A DNA stretch of 64,000 bases from an uncultured Cohaesibacter sp. (GCF_963676485.1 NZ_OY781114.1:2196001-2260000); one strand, 5' to 3'; shown: positions 26,620 to 36,129, numbered from the stretch's first letter. A program made the numbers and translations. The notes: generated by a model from the sequence alone, not told the origin.

Positions 26620-27501
26620 ATGTCTTTTCGTGGTGTCTTTCCCTATCTTGTTTCTCCGGTCACCGCTGAAGGTGCCATCATGAAGGATGTCCTGTCCGGG
26701 CTTGTCGAGCATCTGATTGATGCAGGCGTTCATGGACTGACCCCGCTTGGCAGCACGGGCGAGTTTGCCTATCTCTCGCAACAGCAGCGCAACGACGTTG
26801 TTGATACGGTGATCAAGGCGAGCGGTGGACGGGTTCCGGTCATTGCTGGTGTGGCCTCCACTTCGACTGCAGATGCTGTCGCCCAGACCCGACACATGAT
26901 CAACGCTGGCGCGGACGGCATCCTGGCCATTCTTGAAGCTTATTTCCCGGTGAGTGAGGCCGGTGTCGAGAGTTACTTTGCCGAGATTGCCAAGGCGGCA
27001 GATGGAAAACCTGTTGTGCTCTATACCAATCCGCAGTTCCAGCGCTCCGACCTTTCCCTGCCGGTCATTGAGCGGCTGAGTCAAATCGACAATATCCGCT
27101 ATATCAAAGATGCCTCTACCAACACGGGGCGCTTGCTATCCATTATCGAACGCACCCGAGGGCGCATGGAAGTCTTTTCCGCTTCGGCCCACATTCCCGC
27201 TTGCGTCATGATGATCGGCGGCGTTGGCTGGATGGCCGGTCCGGCCTGCGTTGTGCCCAAACAGAGCATTGAACTCTATGAGGCTGCCCGAAGGGGAGAC
27301 TGGGACAAGGCAATGGAGTTGCAGCGCCCACTTTGGCGGATCAATGAAATCTTTGCCAAATATTCCATTGCCGGATGCATCAAGACGGCCCTTGAGCTGC
27401 AGGGCTTCAAGGTTGGCGACCCTATTGCGCCACAAGCGCCATTGGGTGCCGAAGCAAGAGATGAAATAAAGGCCGTCTTGCATGAAATTGGTGCGCTTTG
27501 A
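26620..27501 (+). CDS. dihydrodipicolinate synthase/N-acetylneuraminate lyase family aldolase
   Basis: A 293-residue class I aldolase with the pyruvate-binding GSTGEF motif near residue 45, the proton-relay Tyr in LYTNP and the Schiff-base lysine in YIKDAS. This is unlikely to be the biosynthetic DapA, because it ends the nucleoside operon, 62 bases after ribokinase. The reaction (condensation or cleavage of a 2-oxo acid) is clear; the substrate is not. It converges with the triosephosphate isomerase gene. Confidence 0.82.
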   Translation: MSFRGVFPYLVSPVTAEGAIMKDVLSGLVEHLIDAGVHGLTPLGSTGEFAYLSQQQRNDVVDTVIKASGGRVPVIAGVASTSTADAVAQTRHMINAGADGILAILEAYFPVSEAGVESYFAEIAKAADGKPVVLYTNPQFQRSDLSLPVIERLSQIDNIRYIKDASTNTGRLLSIIERTRGRMEVFSASAHIPACVMMIGGVGWMAGPACVVPKQSIELYEAARRGDWDKAMELQRPLWRINEIFAKYSIAGCIKTALELQGFKVGDPIAPQAPLGAEARDEIKAVLHEIGAL

Positions 27502-27628
27502 CACGAAATTCCGTGTTTGGTCCACTCAAAACGCGCTTTACGGGGGCGTCGCGAACAAGGCAGCCAGGCTGCAGAAAGCCTCTGAATATACCGCCGAAGC
27601 TACGGCGCTTGTCGCGGTGCATCAGTTG

Positions 27629-28402
27629 CTAGTCGATGGCCTTGGAGCATTTTGCCAGAATGTCCAGATAACCTTCCACTTGCCAAGCGGAGCGGCCGAT
27701 GAACAGGCCATCAATGTTGGGGCGCTTGATCAACTCCTCGCAGTTGTCAGGAGTGACCGAGCCACCGTATAGGCACAGCGGGCGGCACCCTAATATCTCC
27801 TCGGCCACGGCCAAAATTTCGGCTTGGCGGGCGTCGGCATAGTCGGCGCTGGCCGGAATGCCCTTTTCGCCAATCGCCCATACGGGCTCATAGGCAAACA
27901 GGATGGTTGCTTTCTTCTGGTCGTCGGTCAATTTGCCTAGCGCTCCGCGCACTTCTTCTTCCAGGACCTGCTGTGCCCGTCCTTCTTCCTTCTGCTTACG
28001 GGTTTCTCCGATGCAGATTATCGGCGTGAGGCCGTGGCGTATGGCGGCCTCGGTCTTCATGCCGACTGTTTCGTTGGTCTCACCAAAGCATTGACGTCGT
28101 TCGGAATGTCCCAGCTCTACCAAATCAAGATTGCAGTCGGTGAGCATCAGTGGAGAAACTTCCCCTGTCCAGGCGCCAGCTTCCGACCAGTGCATGTTCT
28201 GTGCCCCGACCTTTACGGAACTGGTGGCTAGCAGGGTCTTGACTTCGCGCATGGTGGTGAATGGCGGCACGACAAAACGCTGGATGCGTGGGTCGCGATC
28301 GGCATCGGCAGCCTTCAGAGCGCTGGCGAAGGCTGTGGCTTCGGCCAGCGTCTTGTTCATCTTCCAGTTTGTGCCGATCCAGAAACGCGGGATGGGTGTC
28401 AT
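27629..28402 (-). CDS. triosephosphate isomerase family protein
   Basis: The 257-residue TIM barrel retains all catalytic residues: Asn12 and Lys14 (TNWKMNK), His99 (LGHSERR) and Glu172 (AYEPVWAIGEKG), plus the C-terminal YGGSVTPDN phosphate loop. The sequence differs from housekeeping TpiA in the N-terminal part and resembles the second TIM paralogues of rhizobia and Brucella that isomerise tetrulose phosphates. Whether it acts on triose or tetrose phosphates is open. Monocistronic, 148 bases from the FAH-family gene on the same strand. Confidence 0.82.
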   Translation of the reverse strand: MTPIPRFWIGTNWKMNKTLAEATAFASALKAADADRDPRIQRFVVPPFTTMREVKTLLATSSVKVGAQNMHWSEAGAWTGEVSPLMLTDCNLDLVELGHSERRQCFGETNETVGMKTEAAIRHGLTPIICIGETRKQKEEGRAQQVLEEEVRGALGKLTDDQKKATILFAYEPVWAIGEKGIPASADYADARQAEILAVAEEILGCRPLCLYGGSVTPDNCEELIKRPNIDGLFIGRSAWQVEGYLDILAKCSKAID

Positions 28403-28550
28403 GGCTCAGGTCCTGTTTCATGATTCTTTGCCGATACTTGCTCTTCTGTCGCAAGACTTATGCCCGCTGTGGCTGGATAGGCTGAATTTGTGCCATTGCC
28501 AGCCTTCTTCTGCGGCTTCTCATGGGGGCAGTGCGGGCAAAGTGCTTGGA

Positions 28551-29270
28551 TCAGCTTTTGAGCGGTTCGGTGACCTTGAAGGACAAGTCCGCTATGCCCT
28601 CAATCTCGCACTGGATCTGATCGCCGATCGTCACAGGGCCGACACCGGCAGGCGTGCCGGTAAAGATGATGTCGCCAGCGGCCAGTTCAAATTGCCGGGA
28701 CAGGTTGGCGATCACCTCAGGCACTTTCCAGATCAGATGATCAAGGTCGCTTTCCTGTCTGGTCTCGCCATTCTGTTTGAGCGAGATTTTCTTCTTCTCC
28801 AGCGTGGGTACGCTTTCGGCTGCCACAATGTGGGAAACGGGGGCGGAGTGTTCAAAGGCCTTGGCGGCAATCCAGGGGCGCCCTTTCTTTTTGGCTTCGG
28901 TCTGCAGATCCCGGCGGGTGAAATCCACGCCAACGCCATAGCCGAATATCAACGCATTGGCATCATTGACGGCAATATTGGTCCCGCCTGCTTTGAGCGC
29001 CACGAACAATTCCACCTCGAAATGGACATCTTGGCTCAGTGGAGGGTAGGGAAAGTCTTTTCCGAATAACAGGTTGTCCGGGTTTTTCTGGAAGAAAAAC
29101 GGAAATTCCCGGTTCGGGTCATGGCCCATTTCTATGGCGTGGTCTGCATAATTCCGGCCGACACAATAAACGCGCCGGATGGGAAAACACTTTTCCGATG
29201 CCTTGATGGGAAGCGCCGGGATGGCTGGCCGCGGGATCGCATAGTGAGGCTGAAGATCGCTATTGCTCAT
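28551..29270 (-). CDS. fumarylacetoacetate hydrolase family protein
   Basis: About 239 residues from ATG 29270. The FAH fold is shown by VYCVGRNYADHAIEMG, the metal-binding glutamates in HFEVELFVALK and a downstream DFTRRD, and the C-terminal IFTGTPAGVGPV. This pattern fits fumarylpyruvate hydrolase-type enzymes, which cleave acylpyruvates in aromatic degradation, or oxaloacetate tautomerase/decarboxylase relatives. The longer frame upstream is not supported by family length. Confidence 0.82.
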   Translation of the reverse strand: MSNSDLQPHYAIPRPAIPALPIKASEKCFPIRRVYCVGRNYADHAIEMGHDPNREFPFFFQKNPDNLLFGKDFPYPPLSQDVHFEVELFVALKAGGTNIAVNDANALIFGYGVGVDFTRRDLQTEAKKKGRPWIAAKAFEHSAPVSHIVAAESVPTLEKKKISLKQNGETRQESDLDHLIWKVPEVIANLSRQFELAAGDIIFTGTPAGVGPVTIGDQIQCEIEGIADLSFKVTEPLKS

Positions 29271-29329
29271 GATATTGCCTGATAGAATGACTGGATAATA
29301 GGAAGTGAAAGCTGCGCTGATTAAACACC

Positions 29330-29482
29330 ATGAAGACGGGCACATCAACGCACGGATTGGTGCTTTGGCGCGGCATTGGCACATTCGGATATGCCCCGCA
29401 GGTGTTTGGCTATTTTCTTGACCCGCGGCGGCTGCGCGCTATTCTGGACATTATAGCTGAAACAACCTGCGCAGGGCTTTGA
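29330..29482 (+). CDS. possible 50-residue ORF upstream of gamma-glutamyltransferase
   Basis: An ATG at 29330 opens 50 codons ending in TGA at 29480-29482. The peptide (MKTGTSTHGLVLWRGIG start, with FGYFLDPRRLRAILDII) has no recognised domain. The case for it is that its stop shares one base with the start of the next small ORF, which in turn overlaps the transferase gene. No good ribosome-binding site precedes it. It may be chance; the interval is also the divergent promoter region for the FAH gene. Confidence 0.25.
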   Translation: MKTGTSTHGLVLWRGIGTFGYAPQVFGYFLDPRRLRAILDIIAETTCAGL

Positions 29483-29631
29483 TGAGCAACGATGATCCGA
29501 CCCTGTTTTCCATCCGGCCAATCAGTCTTTTGCTTAAGATCGCTACAGTCACCTTGATTGTCTGGCTCATCAGAGACTGTAGGAAGAAACGCAAGACAGA
29601 AGAAAGGGTCTTCAATGCTGTTGCGTCATGA
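29482..29631 (+). CDS. possible small membrane protein overlapping gamma-glutamyltransferase start
   Basis: A 49-residue frame with AGGG 5-9 bases before the ATG. It has one clear hydrophobic helix (PISLLLKIATVTLIVWLI) followed by a basic cluster (RDCRKKRKTEER), giving a N-out/C-in single-pass protein. It ends 17 bases inside the transferase gene, so translation could be coupled. No family recognised. Confidence 0.4.
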   Translation: MSNDDPTLFSIRPISLLLKIATVTLIVWLIRDCRKKRKTEERVFNAVAS

Positions 29632-31204
29632 TTCCATTTATCAATCCCGCCGGTCTCCGGTTCTTGCCGACAATGTCGTCACGACATCGCAGCCTCTTGC
29701 AACGCAGGCAGGTTTGACGATCCTGCAACAGGGGGGCAACGCCGTTGATGCTGCGATTGCGACGGCAGCGACGCTGACAGTTGTCGAACCTACAGGCAAC
29801 GGCCTTGGGTCTGATGCCTTCTGTATCCTCTGGGATGGCAAGCAATTGCACGGCTTGAACGCATCGGGCCGGGCTCCGGCAGCCTGGACGCCGGAGCGCT
29901 TTGCAAAGGGTATGCCTCATCGTGGCTGGGATAGCGTTACGGTTCCCGGAGCCGTCAGTGCTTGGGTGGAGCTGTCAGCCCGGTTCGGCAAACTTGATCT
30001 GGCCGAGCTTCTGGCACCAGCTATCCGCTATGCCGAAGAGGGCTTCATTATCTCTCCGGTCATTGGCGAACAGTGGGCGCGCGCTGTGCCGATGCTGAAA
30101 AGCCAGCCCGGCTTTGCGGACCACTTCATGCCCGGAGGGCGCGTGCCCAAAGCGGGCGAGCGGTTCGTCAACAAGGCTGCTGCCAAGACGCTTAAAGCCA
30201 TCGCCGAAACCCATGGCAAGGCCTTTTATGAAGGTGACATTGCCGAAAGGATGATTGCCTTCTCCAAGGCCCATGGTGGCGTTATGGCAATGGAGGATTT
30301 GGCCGAGCACAGCGTGGACTGGTGCGGCACCATCAGCCAGAGCTTTGATGATGTGGATTTGCATGAGATTCCGCCCAACGGGCAGGGCATTGCGGCCTTG
30401 ATGGCGTTGGGTATCCTTGAGAATACCTCCATTCGTGATCATGGACCCGACGATCTGGCCGCTGTTCATCTGCAGCTTGAGGCCATCAAGCTGGCTTATA
30501 GCGATTTGCATCGCTTTGTGGCTGATCGTCGCTTCATGACCGAGGTGCCGGAAACGGCATTGCTTGATCCGGATTATCTGAAGGCGCGCGCCGCCTTGAT
30601 CCGTATGAAGCAGGCCCAGAATTTCGGCTATGGCGCGCCCAAGCGCGGGGGCACTGTGTTGCTTAATACAGCCGATGCATCCGGCATGATGGTCAGTTTC
30701 ATCCAGTCCAACTATGCGGGCTTCGGCTCGGGTGTTGTGGTGCCCGAAACCGGTATTGCTCTGCAAAATCGCGGTTTTGGCTTTGTTACGGAAGATGGCC
30801 ACCCCAACTGTGTTGGGCCGAAAAAGAGGCCGTTTCATACGATCATCCCCGGCTTTGTCATGAAAAATGGCGCGCCGCTGATGGCTTTTGGCATGATGGG
30901 CGGGCCGATCCAGGCACAGGGCCATATGCAGCTCTTGCTTAGAACCCAGCTTTGGGATCAGGATGTGCAGACCGCAGCGGATGCTCCGCGTTGGCGCATG
31001 ATCGAGAATCTCGATGTTGCCTGTGAGCCGACGATGCCCAAAGCCCTTCTGGAAGGGCTCGCCGATCTTGGCCATCGCATTCAGATTGAAACGCCCGTTA
31101 ATGCTTTCGGTTTTGGCGGCGCGCAACTGGTCCAGAGGCTGCCGGAGGGGGGCTATGCTGCCGGGTCCGATCCGCGCAAGGATGGACAGGCTGCGGGCTT
31201 CTAG
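29615..31204 (+). CDS. ggt: gamma-glutamyltransferase
   Basis: About 529 residues from ATG 29615. An Ntn-hydrolase precursor: N-terminal TSQPLATQAGLTILQQGGNAVDAAIATA and VEPTGNGLGSDAF are the large-subunit signatures, and self-cleavage would occur before Thr in the KRGGTVLLN segment to free the small subunit. No obvious signal peptide is seen, unlike E. coli Ggt, so a cytosolic location or a related acylase role is possible. Family members cleave gamma-glutamyl bonds of glutathione and related peptides. A frame extends 19 codons upstream. Confidence 0.85.
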   Translation: MLLRHDSIYQSRRSPVLADNVVTTSQPLATQAGLTILQQGGNAVDAAIATAATLTVVEPTGNGLGSDAFCILWDGKQLHGLNASGRAPAAWTPERFAKGMPHRGWDSVTVPGAVSAWVELSARFGKLDLAELLAPAIRYAEEGFIISPVIGEQWARAVPMLKSQPGFADHFMPGGRVPKAGERFVNKAAAKTLKAIAETHGKAFYEGDIAERMIAFSKAHGGVMAMEDLAEHSVDWCGTISQSFDDVDLHEIPPNGQGIAALMALGILENTSIRDHGPDDLAAVHLQLEAIKLAYSDLHRFVADRRFMTEVPETALLDPDYLKARAALIRMKQAQNFGYGAPKRGGTVLLNTADASGMMVSFIQSNYAGFGSGVVVPETGIALQNRGFGFVTEDGHPNCVGPKKRPFHTIIPGFVMKNGAPLMAFGMMGGPIQAQGHMQLLLRTQLWDQDVQTAADAPRWRMIENLDVACEPTMPKALLEGLADLGHRIQIETPVNAFGFGGAQLVQRLPEGGYAAGSDPRKDGQAAGF

Positions 31205-31323
31205 GGGGGCTTGTTAAATGCGCTGAGTGATCCCTTGTCTGCTCAAATCCAAAAGGGGATGTTCAAGACAGGGCATAGAGGAAAGAAGACTGGCATGACC
31301 AGCGTTTCATCATCGGGGGAACC

Positions 31324-32331
31324 ATGAATTTTCTCAAACGCATTGGTATCGACACCTATATGTTGCTGCTGATCGCGACAGTATGTCTTGGTCTGCTGAT
31401 CCCCGCGCATGGGATCGCGATGACCGGGCTTGGTCATGTGACCTTTTGGGCTGTAGCGATGCTCTTTTTCCTTTATGGCGCCAAGCTGGATGCAGGTTCT
31501 GTCAAGGCAGGGCTGATGAACTGGCGGCTTCAAGGGCTGTCCTTTCTGGCGACCTATCTGGTAATCCCGATCATCGGGTTGGTCTTGGTGGCTATCTTCG
31601 GTCCGCTGCTTGGCGGGACGGTGACGCTGGGGCTGTTGTTTCTGGCGGTGTTGCCTTCTACCGTGCAGTCATCCATTGCCTTTACATCGATTGCGGGAGG
31701 CAATGTGCCTGCGGCCATCTGTGCGGCTTCCGTTTCAAATATGGTGGGCGTGGTTCTGACGCCTGCGTTGGTGGCCCTGCTTATGCATGAGGGCAATGGC
31801 GGGGTGAGTTTTGATGCCGTGGTCAAGATCAGTACGCAGATCTTGCTGCCCTTCATTCTGGGGCAATTGGCGCGTCCGCTTATCGGTGCCTTTATCGCCA
31901 AGCATAAAATCCTGACCATGATCGTGGATCGCGGCTCTATCCTGCTGATTGTCTATAAAGCCTTCAGTTCTGGCACCACCTCAGGTCTTTGGAGCGCAAT
32001 CCCGTTGACCAGTCTGGCTATGCTGTTTGTCGTTATCTTGATTTTTCTGGCTTTGACCATGGCGGTCATGGTGTTCGGCGGGCGTCTGTTCCAGCTTGAT
32101 TATCCGGATCGTGCGGTGCTGTTCTATTGTGGCTCGACCAAGAGCCTTGCGAGCGGCTTGCCCATAGCCAGCGCCTTGTTTGCGCCCGACAGGGTTGGCG
32201 CAATCGTTCTACCGATCATGATTTACCATATGAGCCAGTTGCTTGTTTGTGCCTATGTTTCGCAGAAGGCAGGCCGCGCGCAGTTGAGGGCAGATAGAGC
32301 TGGCTCATTGGCCAATCAAGCGACCAAGTGA
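31324..32331 (+). CDS. bile acid:sodium symporter family transporter
   Basis: A 335-residue polytopic protein with nine to ten helices and the SBF-like motifs FFLYGAKLDAGSVKAGLMNWR, LPSTVQSSIAFTSIAGGNVPAAICAASVSN and FYCGSTKSLASGLPIASALF. These are the crossed-helix sodium sites of the BASS fold (YfeH-like subgroup). Members carry organic anions with sodium; the substrate here is unknown. It follows ggt by 119 bases and ends at a bidirectional terminator. Confidence 0.82.
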   Translation: MNFLKRIGIDTYMLLLIATVCLGLLIPAHGIAMTGLGHVTFWAVAMLFFLYGAKLDAGSVKAGLMNWRLQGLSFLATYLVIPIIGLVLVAIFGPLLGGTVTLGLLFLAVLPSTVQSSIAFTSIAGGNVPAAICAASVSNMVGVVLTPALVALLMHEGNGGVSFDAVVKISTQILLPFILGQLARPLIGAFIAKHKILTMIVDRGSILLIVYKAFSSGTTSGLWSAIPLTSLAMLFVVILIFLALTMAVMVFGGRLFQLDYPDRAVLFYCGSTKSLASGLPIASALFAPDRVGAIVLPIMIYHMSQLLVCAYVSQKAGRAQLRADRAGSLANQATK

Positions 32332-32362
32332 GGTTTCGCATCAAACTATAGTGAATGCATGA

Positions 32363-32405
32363 AAAAGGGAGCTCATAGGGTTTGGCTTTATGGCCGCTCC
32401 CTTTT
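32363..32405. terminator. bidirectional terminator
   Basis: AAAAGGGAGC (32363-32372) pairs with GCTCCCTTTT (32396-32405), giving A- and T-rich flanks on both sides. It lies between two converging genes, the symporter and the membrane-fusion protein, and would end both transcripts. Confidence 0.7.
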
Positions 32406-32450
32406 CTGCACATTGATCGCTCATTGTTTCTGGCCAAGAGTGTCGAAGCT

Positions 32451-33575
32451 CTAGCGGCGAGCGATGGCCTTTGGGGTCAGTTTCGTATCATGTAACGACA
32501 GGCCGCCCACGCCTTTGGCACTGTCTTCATCAATTTGTACGGACGTGTCGACGATGGTGATGACAGACATGCCGGGCACCAGTTGGTTGGCATCTTCCTG
32601 ATTGTTGTCGATGGAAATCCGAACAGGAACGCGCTGGGCCACCTTGGTGAAGTTGCCGGTGGCATTGTCTGACTTGAGTACGCTGAATTCAGAGCCGGTT
32701 GCCGGCGAGAAGCGCTCGACATGGCCGGTGAAGCGTTTGTCATTCTGTGCATCCACAGTGAAGGTGACCGGTTGGCCGATGCGCATTTTGGCCAGTTGCG
32801 TTTCCTTGTAGTTGGCAATCACCCAGACTTCACTGGGTACCAGATGGGTAGCGGCAGTGCCAGCTGTGACATACTGCCCGACCTGGACGCCGACGATGCC
32901 CAGAACGCCATCGCGCGGGGCAGTGATGTGGGTATGCTCAAGGTTGATCTCAGCCAGTTGCACTTGTGCCTGAGCGCTGGCAACAGCGGCTGTCAGGGCA
33001 TCGCGGTTGACACGGGTGGTGCTTACGCGCTGTTCGGCCACGATCAGGGCGGCTTTCTGGGCGTCAAGGGACGCCTGCGCCTGATCGAATATGGCGCGAT
33101 ACTGGTCAGCCTGACTGGTGGCCGCAAAGCCTTTTTCATGCAGTTTGCTGGTGCGTTTGAGATTAAGGCGGGCAATTTCCAATGCAGCCTTGGCGCTGGC
33201 TACCTGTGCTTTGGCCTGATCCACCTGTGCTCTGGCTGTTTCTTCGTTGCTATCGGCATTCTTCAGGGTCACTTGCGCTTCCTGCAATGCCGCCTTGGCT
33301 TGTGCAAGCTGCTGAACATAGATGCGGTCATCGATGCGCACCAACGTCTGGCCCTTCGTGACATGCTGATAATCCTGCACGGGCACATCGACGATGTAAC
33401 CGGCCAGTTGCGGGCTGATCGTGGTGACGTGCCCTTTGATATAGGCGTCTTCGGTGCGTTGCAGGTTCGTTGCGTTGAAGGGAGGCAGCCCCCAGACATA
33501 GAGCACCAGAAAGATGCCACACAGACCAAAGGCGATGGCCACATAAGTTGCTATAGTTCGGAGAAATTTGGGCAT
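32451..33575 (-). CDS. HlyD/EmrA-family membrane fusion protein
   Basis: About 374 residues from ATG 33575. One N-terminal membrane helix (ATYVAIAFGLCGIFLVLYVWG), a split lipoyl domain (HVTTISPQLAGYIVDVPVQ and HTHITAPRDGVLGIVGVQVGQYV), and a long alanine-rich coiled coil between. This is the periplasmic adaptor for the DHA2 exporter just upstream, linking it to an outer-membrane channel that is not encoded here. The extra 33 codons to 33674 overlap the exporter gene and are unlikely. Confidence 0.88.
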   Translation of the reverse strand: MPKFLRTIATYVAIAFGLCGIFLVLYVWGLPPFNATNLQRTEDAYIKGHVTTISPQLAGYIVDVPVQDYQHVTKGQTLVRIDDRIYVQQLAQAKAALQEAQVTLKNADSNEETARAQVDQAKAQVASAKAALEIARLNLKRTSKLHEKGFAATSQADQYRAIFDQAQASLDAQKAALIVAEQRVSTTRVNRDALTAAVASAQAQVQLAEINLEHTHITAPRDGVLGIVGVQVGQYVTAGTAATHLVPSEVWVIANYKETQLAKMRIGQPVTFTVDAQNDKRFTGHVERFSPATGSEFSVLKSDNATGNFTKVAQRVPVRISIDNNQEDANQLVPGMSVITIVDTSVQIDEDSAKGVGGLSLHDTKLTPKAIARR

Positions 33576-33598
33576 GGGAAAAAGCAATCTCGCAATAA

Positions 33599-35299
33599 TC
33601 AGGCTGCTGCGGCAGCGATGGTTTGTTTTCGGGCCTGATGGAGCTGGATGAGGCGTTCCAAGCCAAGCAGGCAAAATGTAAGAGCAGAGAGAATGGCCAT
33701 GAGCAAAAAGGCATCATTGTAAGCCAGCACATAGGCCTGACGAGATGCGGCCTTGCCAAGCATGGCGACCCCTTGGGCACTGCGCTGGGCGGGATCCGTG
33801 ACCGCGGATGCCACGCTATGACCATAGAGCTGGATGCGGTGCGCGACATCGGGGTCGGTCATTACGAGCGATTGGGTGATCGCGTGGGAATGGATCTTTT
33901 CGCGGATGATGACGAAGCTTCTGAAAAAGGCCGAGCCCATCATCGCGCCGATCTTCTGGGTTGTGATGAACAGGCAGATGAAGGACATGATATAATCGAA
34001 ACCCTTGCGGAAGGCTGCAATCATGCCAAAGGACATGGCCGCCGGCATGAATAGTCCGCTCGCAAAGGCGATCAGAGCCTGAGAGATATACATCTGTTCC
34101 GGTCTGGTCTGGATTGTCAGATGGCTGTTCATCCATGAGCCGATGCACAGGAGCAAGAGGGCAAACATCTTCAGATAGATCTGCTTGCCGATTTTGAGAA
34201 CAAAACAGCAGGCGATGCCAGCGGCAATGGAGACAGCGAAGATCATCTCATAGAAAGGCACCAGCTGGTCACCAACGACGCCCATTTGCCTGAAGAACCC
34301 CACCGCGCCGGTTGTCTGTTCCGAACAGATGATCCGGAAGAGAAACAGGGCTATGATGAATTGAAGGATTTCGCGCGATGTCAACCAACGCAGGTCGATG
34401 AAAGGTGTTTTGCGGTTGACCTCAACGGTTGCGAACAGGGTCGCAGCGATAAGGCTGATTACGACAATCCAGCCAAGCCAGCGGGCTTCAGCCCACCAGT
34501 AGGTTGTACCGACGGTCCAGAGAATGCAAAAGCCCCCCATTGCAATGGCGAGCGCGGGAAAGCTGATGAAATCGGTCTTCTCGATTACCTTGCGGCGCGC
34601 CGGGGATTGCAGCGGGCAGACATAAATTGCGGCAATCGCCATCAAGGTGAGCCCGAATTCCAGCATGAATAACCCCTTCACGCCCCAAGAATCCAGCAGA
34701 TAGGGCGAGATTACGCCTGCCAGTGGGCGCCCCAGGGTCACCATGGTGGCGCCCAGACTGATGCCGATGGTCATTTTTCTGGCCGGCGGCAGGGTCTCCA
34801 TCATGTAGATCATCGTCAGAGAGGTGAGTGAAGCTCCTGCAATGCCTGAGAAAAATTCCACAATGAGCGCCATTTGCAGGGTGTGGACCGTCAGCCCCAG
34901 AAGCGAGACCAGCAAATGCACGATGATGGCGATTTCGGCGAATTTGCGGATGCCATATTGCAGGCGGATCTTGAAGAGGAACAATGTGAGGCTGACATTT
35001 GGCGCCAGATAGGCTGCGGTGAGCCAGGAAGCCTCCGCTGGCGTGGCACCGATGGGCCCGGAAATCTGATAGAGATTGACCGTTAGCGAGCTGAAGCCGA
35101 AGCCATAGGCCAGCCCGACTATGATGGCAACCAGCATATAGGCAGCCTTGACCGGCAAGGGGCGTGGCCCCATCGGCATGCGTCGTGGCAGGTTGGCGAT
35201 TTGTGGCCTTGGTGCTGGAGCGGGCGTTGAAGGGTTGGCAGTGCCCTTGCCAGAAACAGAGGTCTGTTCCTTTGCCGATATAGCCGATTGGTTTGACAT
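33599..35299 (-). CDS. DHA2-family multidrug efflux MFS transporter
   Basis: The 566-residue protein has about 14 hydrophobic segments and the N-terminal layout of EmrB/QacA exporters, with the antiporter-type motif region AGASLTSLTMIYMMETLPPARKMTIG. The N-terminal 55 residues are polar. It lies between a MarR regulator (6 bases upstream) and its adaptor (24 bases downstream), the classic marR-emrB-emrA style arrangement, and so exports toxic amphiphiles by proton antiport. Substrates unknown. Confidence 0.85.
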   Translation of the reverse strand: MSNQSAISAKEQTSVSGKGTANPSTPAPAPRPQIANLPRRMPMGPRPLPVKAAYMLVAIIVGLAYGFGFSSLTVNLYQISGPIGATPAEASWLTAAYLAPNVSLTLFLFKIRLQYGIRKFAEIAIIVHLLVSLLGLTVHTLQMALIVEFFSGIAGASLTSLTMIYMMETLPPARKMTIGISLGATMVTLGRPLAGVISPYLLDSWGVKGLFMLEFGLTLMAIAAIYVCPLQSPARRKVIEKTDFISFPALAIAMGGFCILWTVGTTYWWAEARWLGWIVVISLIAATLFATVEVNRKTPFIDLRWLTSREILQFIIALFLFRIICSEQTTGAVGFFRQMGVVGDQLVPFYEMIFAVSIAAGIACCFVLKIGKQIYLKMFALLLLCIGSWMNSHLTIQTRPEQMYISQALIAFASGLFMPAAMSFGMIAAFRKGFDYIMSFICLFITTQKIGAMMGSAFFRSFVIIREKIHSHAITQSLVMTDPDVAHRIQLYGHSVASAVTDPAQRSAQGVAMLGKAASRQAYVLAYNDAFLLMAILSALTFCLLGLERLIQLHQARKQTIAAAAA

Positions 35300-35305
35300 G
35301 TAAAT

Positions 35306-35752
35306 TCAGTCGCTTTTTTCGCCAATGCAGGCCGAGGCGGATTGCAATACGGAAATCGCGACCTCCAGATCCTTTATTGGTATATCGCCGAATACCTCCT
35401 GGCGAATGGCCTCCCCAATCGATTTGACCAACTGACCGCTTGCTTCTCCCTGCTCGGTCAGATGGATTTTCTTGGCCCGTCTGTCCCGGTCATCCGGAAG
35501 TCGGCGGATCAGATCATGATCTTCCATCCTGTCAAGCAGCCGGACGACTGTGGCTTGTTCGAGCCCCAGCATGCAGGCCAACTCGCGCTGGGTCAGGTCT
35601 GGCGAACGGACCAGAAACATGAGCGCTCGGCCGCGGGTGTAGGTCAGCCCATGGGCTGTCACGCGGGCATCGAACAGCGTTTTCAGCTTCCGGCTCAGCT
35701 TGGTCAGGGATTCCAGAAATTCTTTGGTCAGATGGTCTTCCAGATCATTCAT
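35306..35752 (-). CDS. MarR-family transcriptional regulator
   Basis: The 148-residue winged-helix protein shows TQRELACMLGLEQATVVRLLDRMEDHDLIRR and the wing DDRDRRAKKIHLTEQG. It probably represses its own operon and is released by exported drugs or phenolic ligands. A matching palindrome lies 12 bases upstream of the start codon. Confidence 0.9.
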   Translation of the reverse strand: MNDLEDHLTKEFLESLTKLSRKLKTLFDARVTAHGLTYTRGRALMFLVRSPDLTQRELACMLGLEQATVVRLLDRMEDHDLIRRLPDDRDRRAKKIHLTEQGEASGQLVKSIGEAIRQEVFGDIPIKDLEVAISVLQSASACIGEKSD

Positions 35753-35763
35753 GCAAAAATAGA

Positions 35764-35779
35764 TAGTATGCTAACTATT
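35764..35779. promoter_or_regulatory. candidate MarR operator
   Basis: ATAGT (35764-35768) and ACTAT (35775-35779) are inverted arms of a 16-base near-palindrome (ATAGTATGCTAACTAT) just upstream of marR. Size and position fit a MarR dimer site that blocks the operon promoter. The remaining sequence to 36058 holds no gene that I can support. Confidence 0.5.
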
Positions 35780-36058
35780 AGCGTGTCAATTAAATTCTTG
35801 GGCAAGCAAAGGGCCAACGCTCTTTGACGGAATGGGCAGTTTTTTCAATTCAGTGTTTTTCAGGGACTTTCATCACCGCCTATGGCGTAAACCGAGGTGT
35901 GATTTGTGTTTGAGTTTTTAAAAGCAAAAGTGCACTAACATGAGGCAGCATACCGATGCTGTATAGGAAGATGCGCGTTGACTTGTGCCAATTGTAAAAG
36001 GCGTGATAGTCAGCATAGTTATACTTTTGGGTGTATATGGACTGACACCTTATTCATT

Positions 36059-36091
36059 TTGTCTGATTTTACTGTTGCAAATGTCAGACAA
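36059..36091. promoter_or_regulatory. candidate operator of the galactonate-operon GntR regulator
   Basis: TTGTCTGA (36059-36066) and TCAGACAA (36084-36091) are perfect inverted arms separated by 17 bases, and a third copy of TCAGACA lies at about 36105. They sit 40-70 bases before the regulator start. Repeated GTCTGA half-sites suggest autoregulation, and the same protein may bind ahead of the TRAP genes. Confidence 0.5.
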
Positions 36092-36129
36092 TTAAAATAG
36101 CTTGATCAGACAGAGAGTGGAAAGACACG

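Noticed and set aside
29975-31126. 383-residue minus-strand ORF inside ggt
   Set aside because: Antisense shadow of a well-supported gene; no recognisable domain and no ribosome-binding site.
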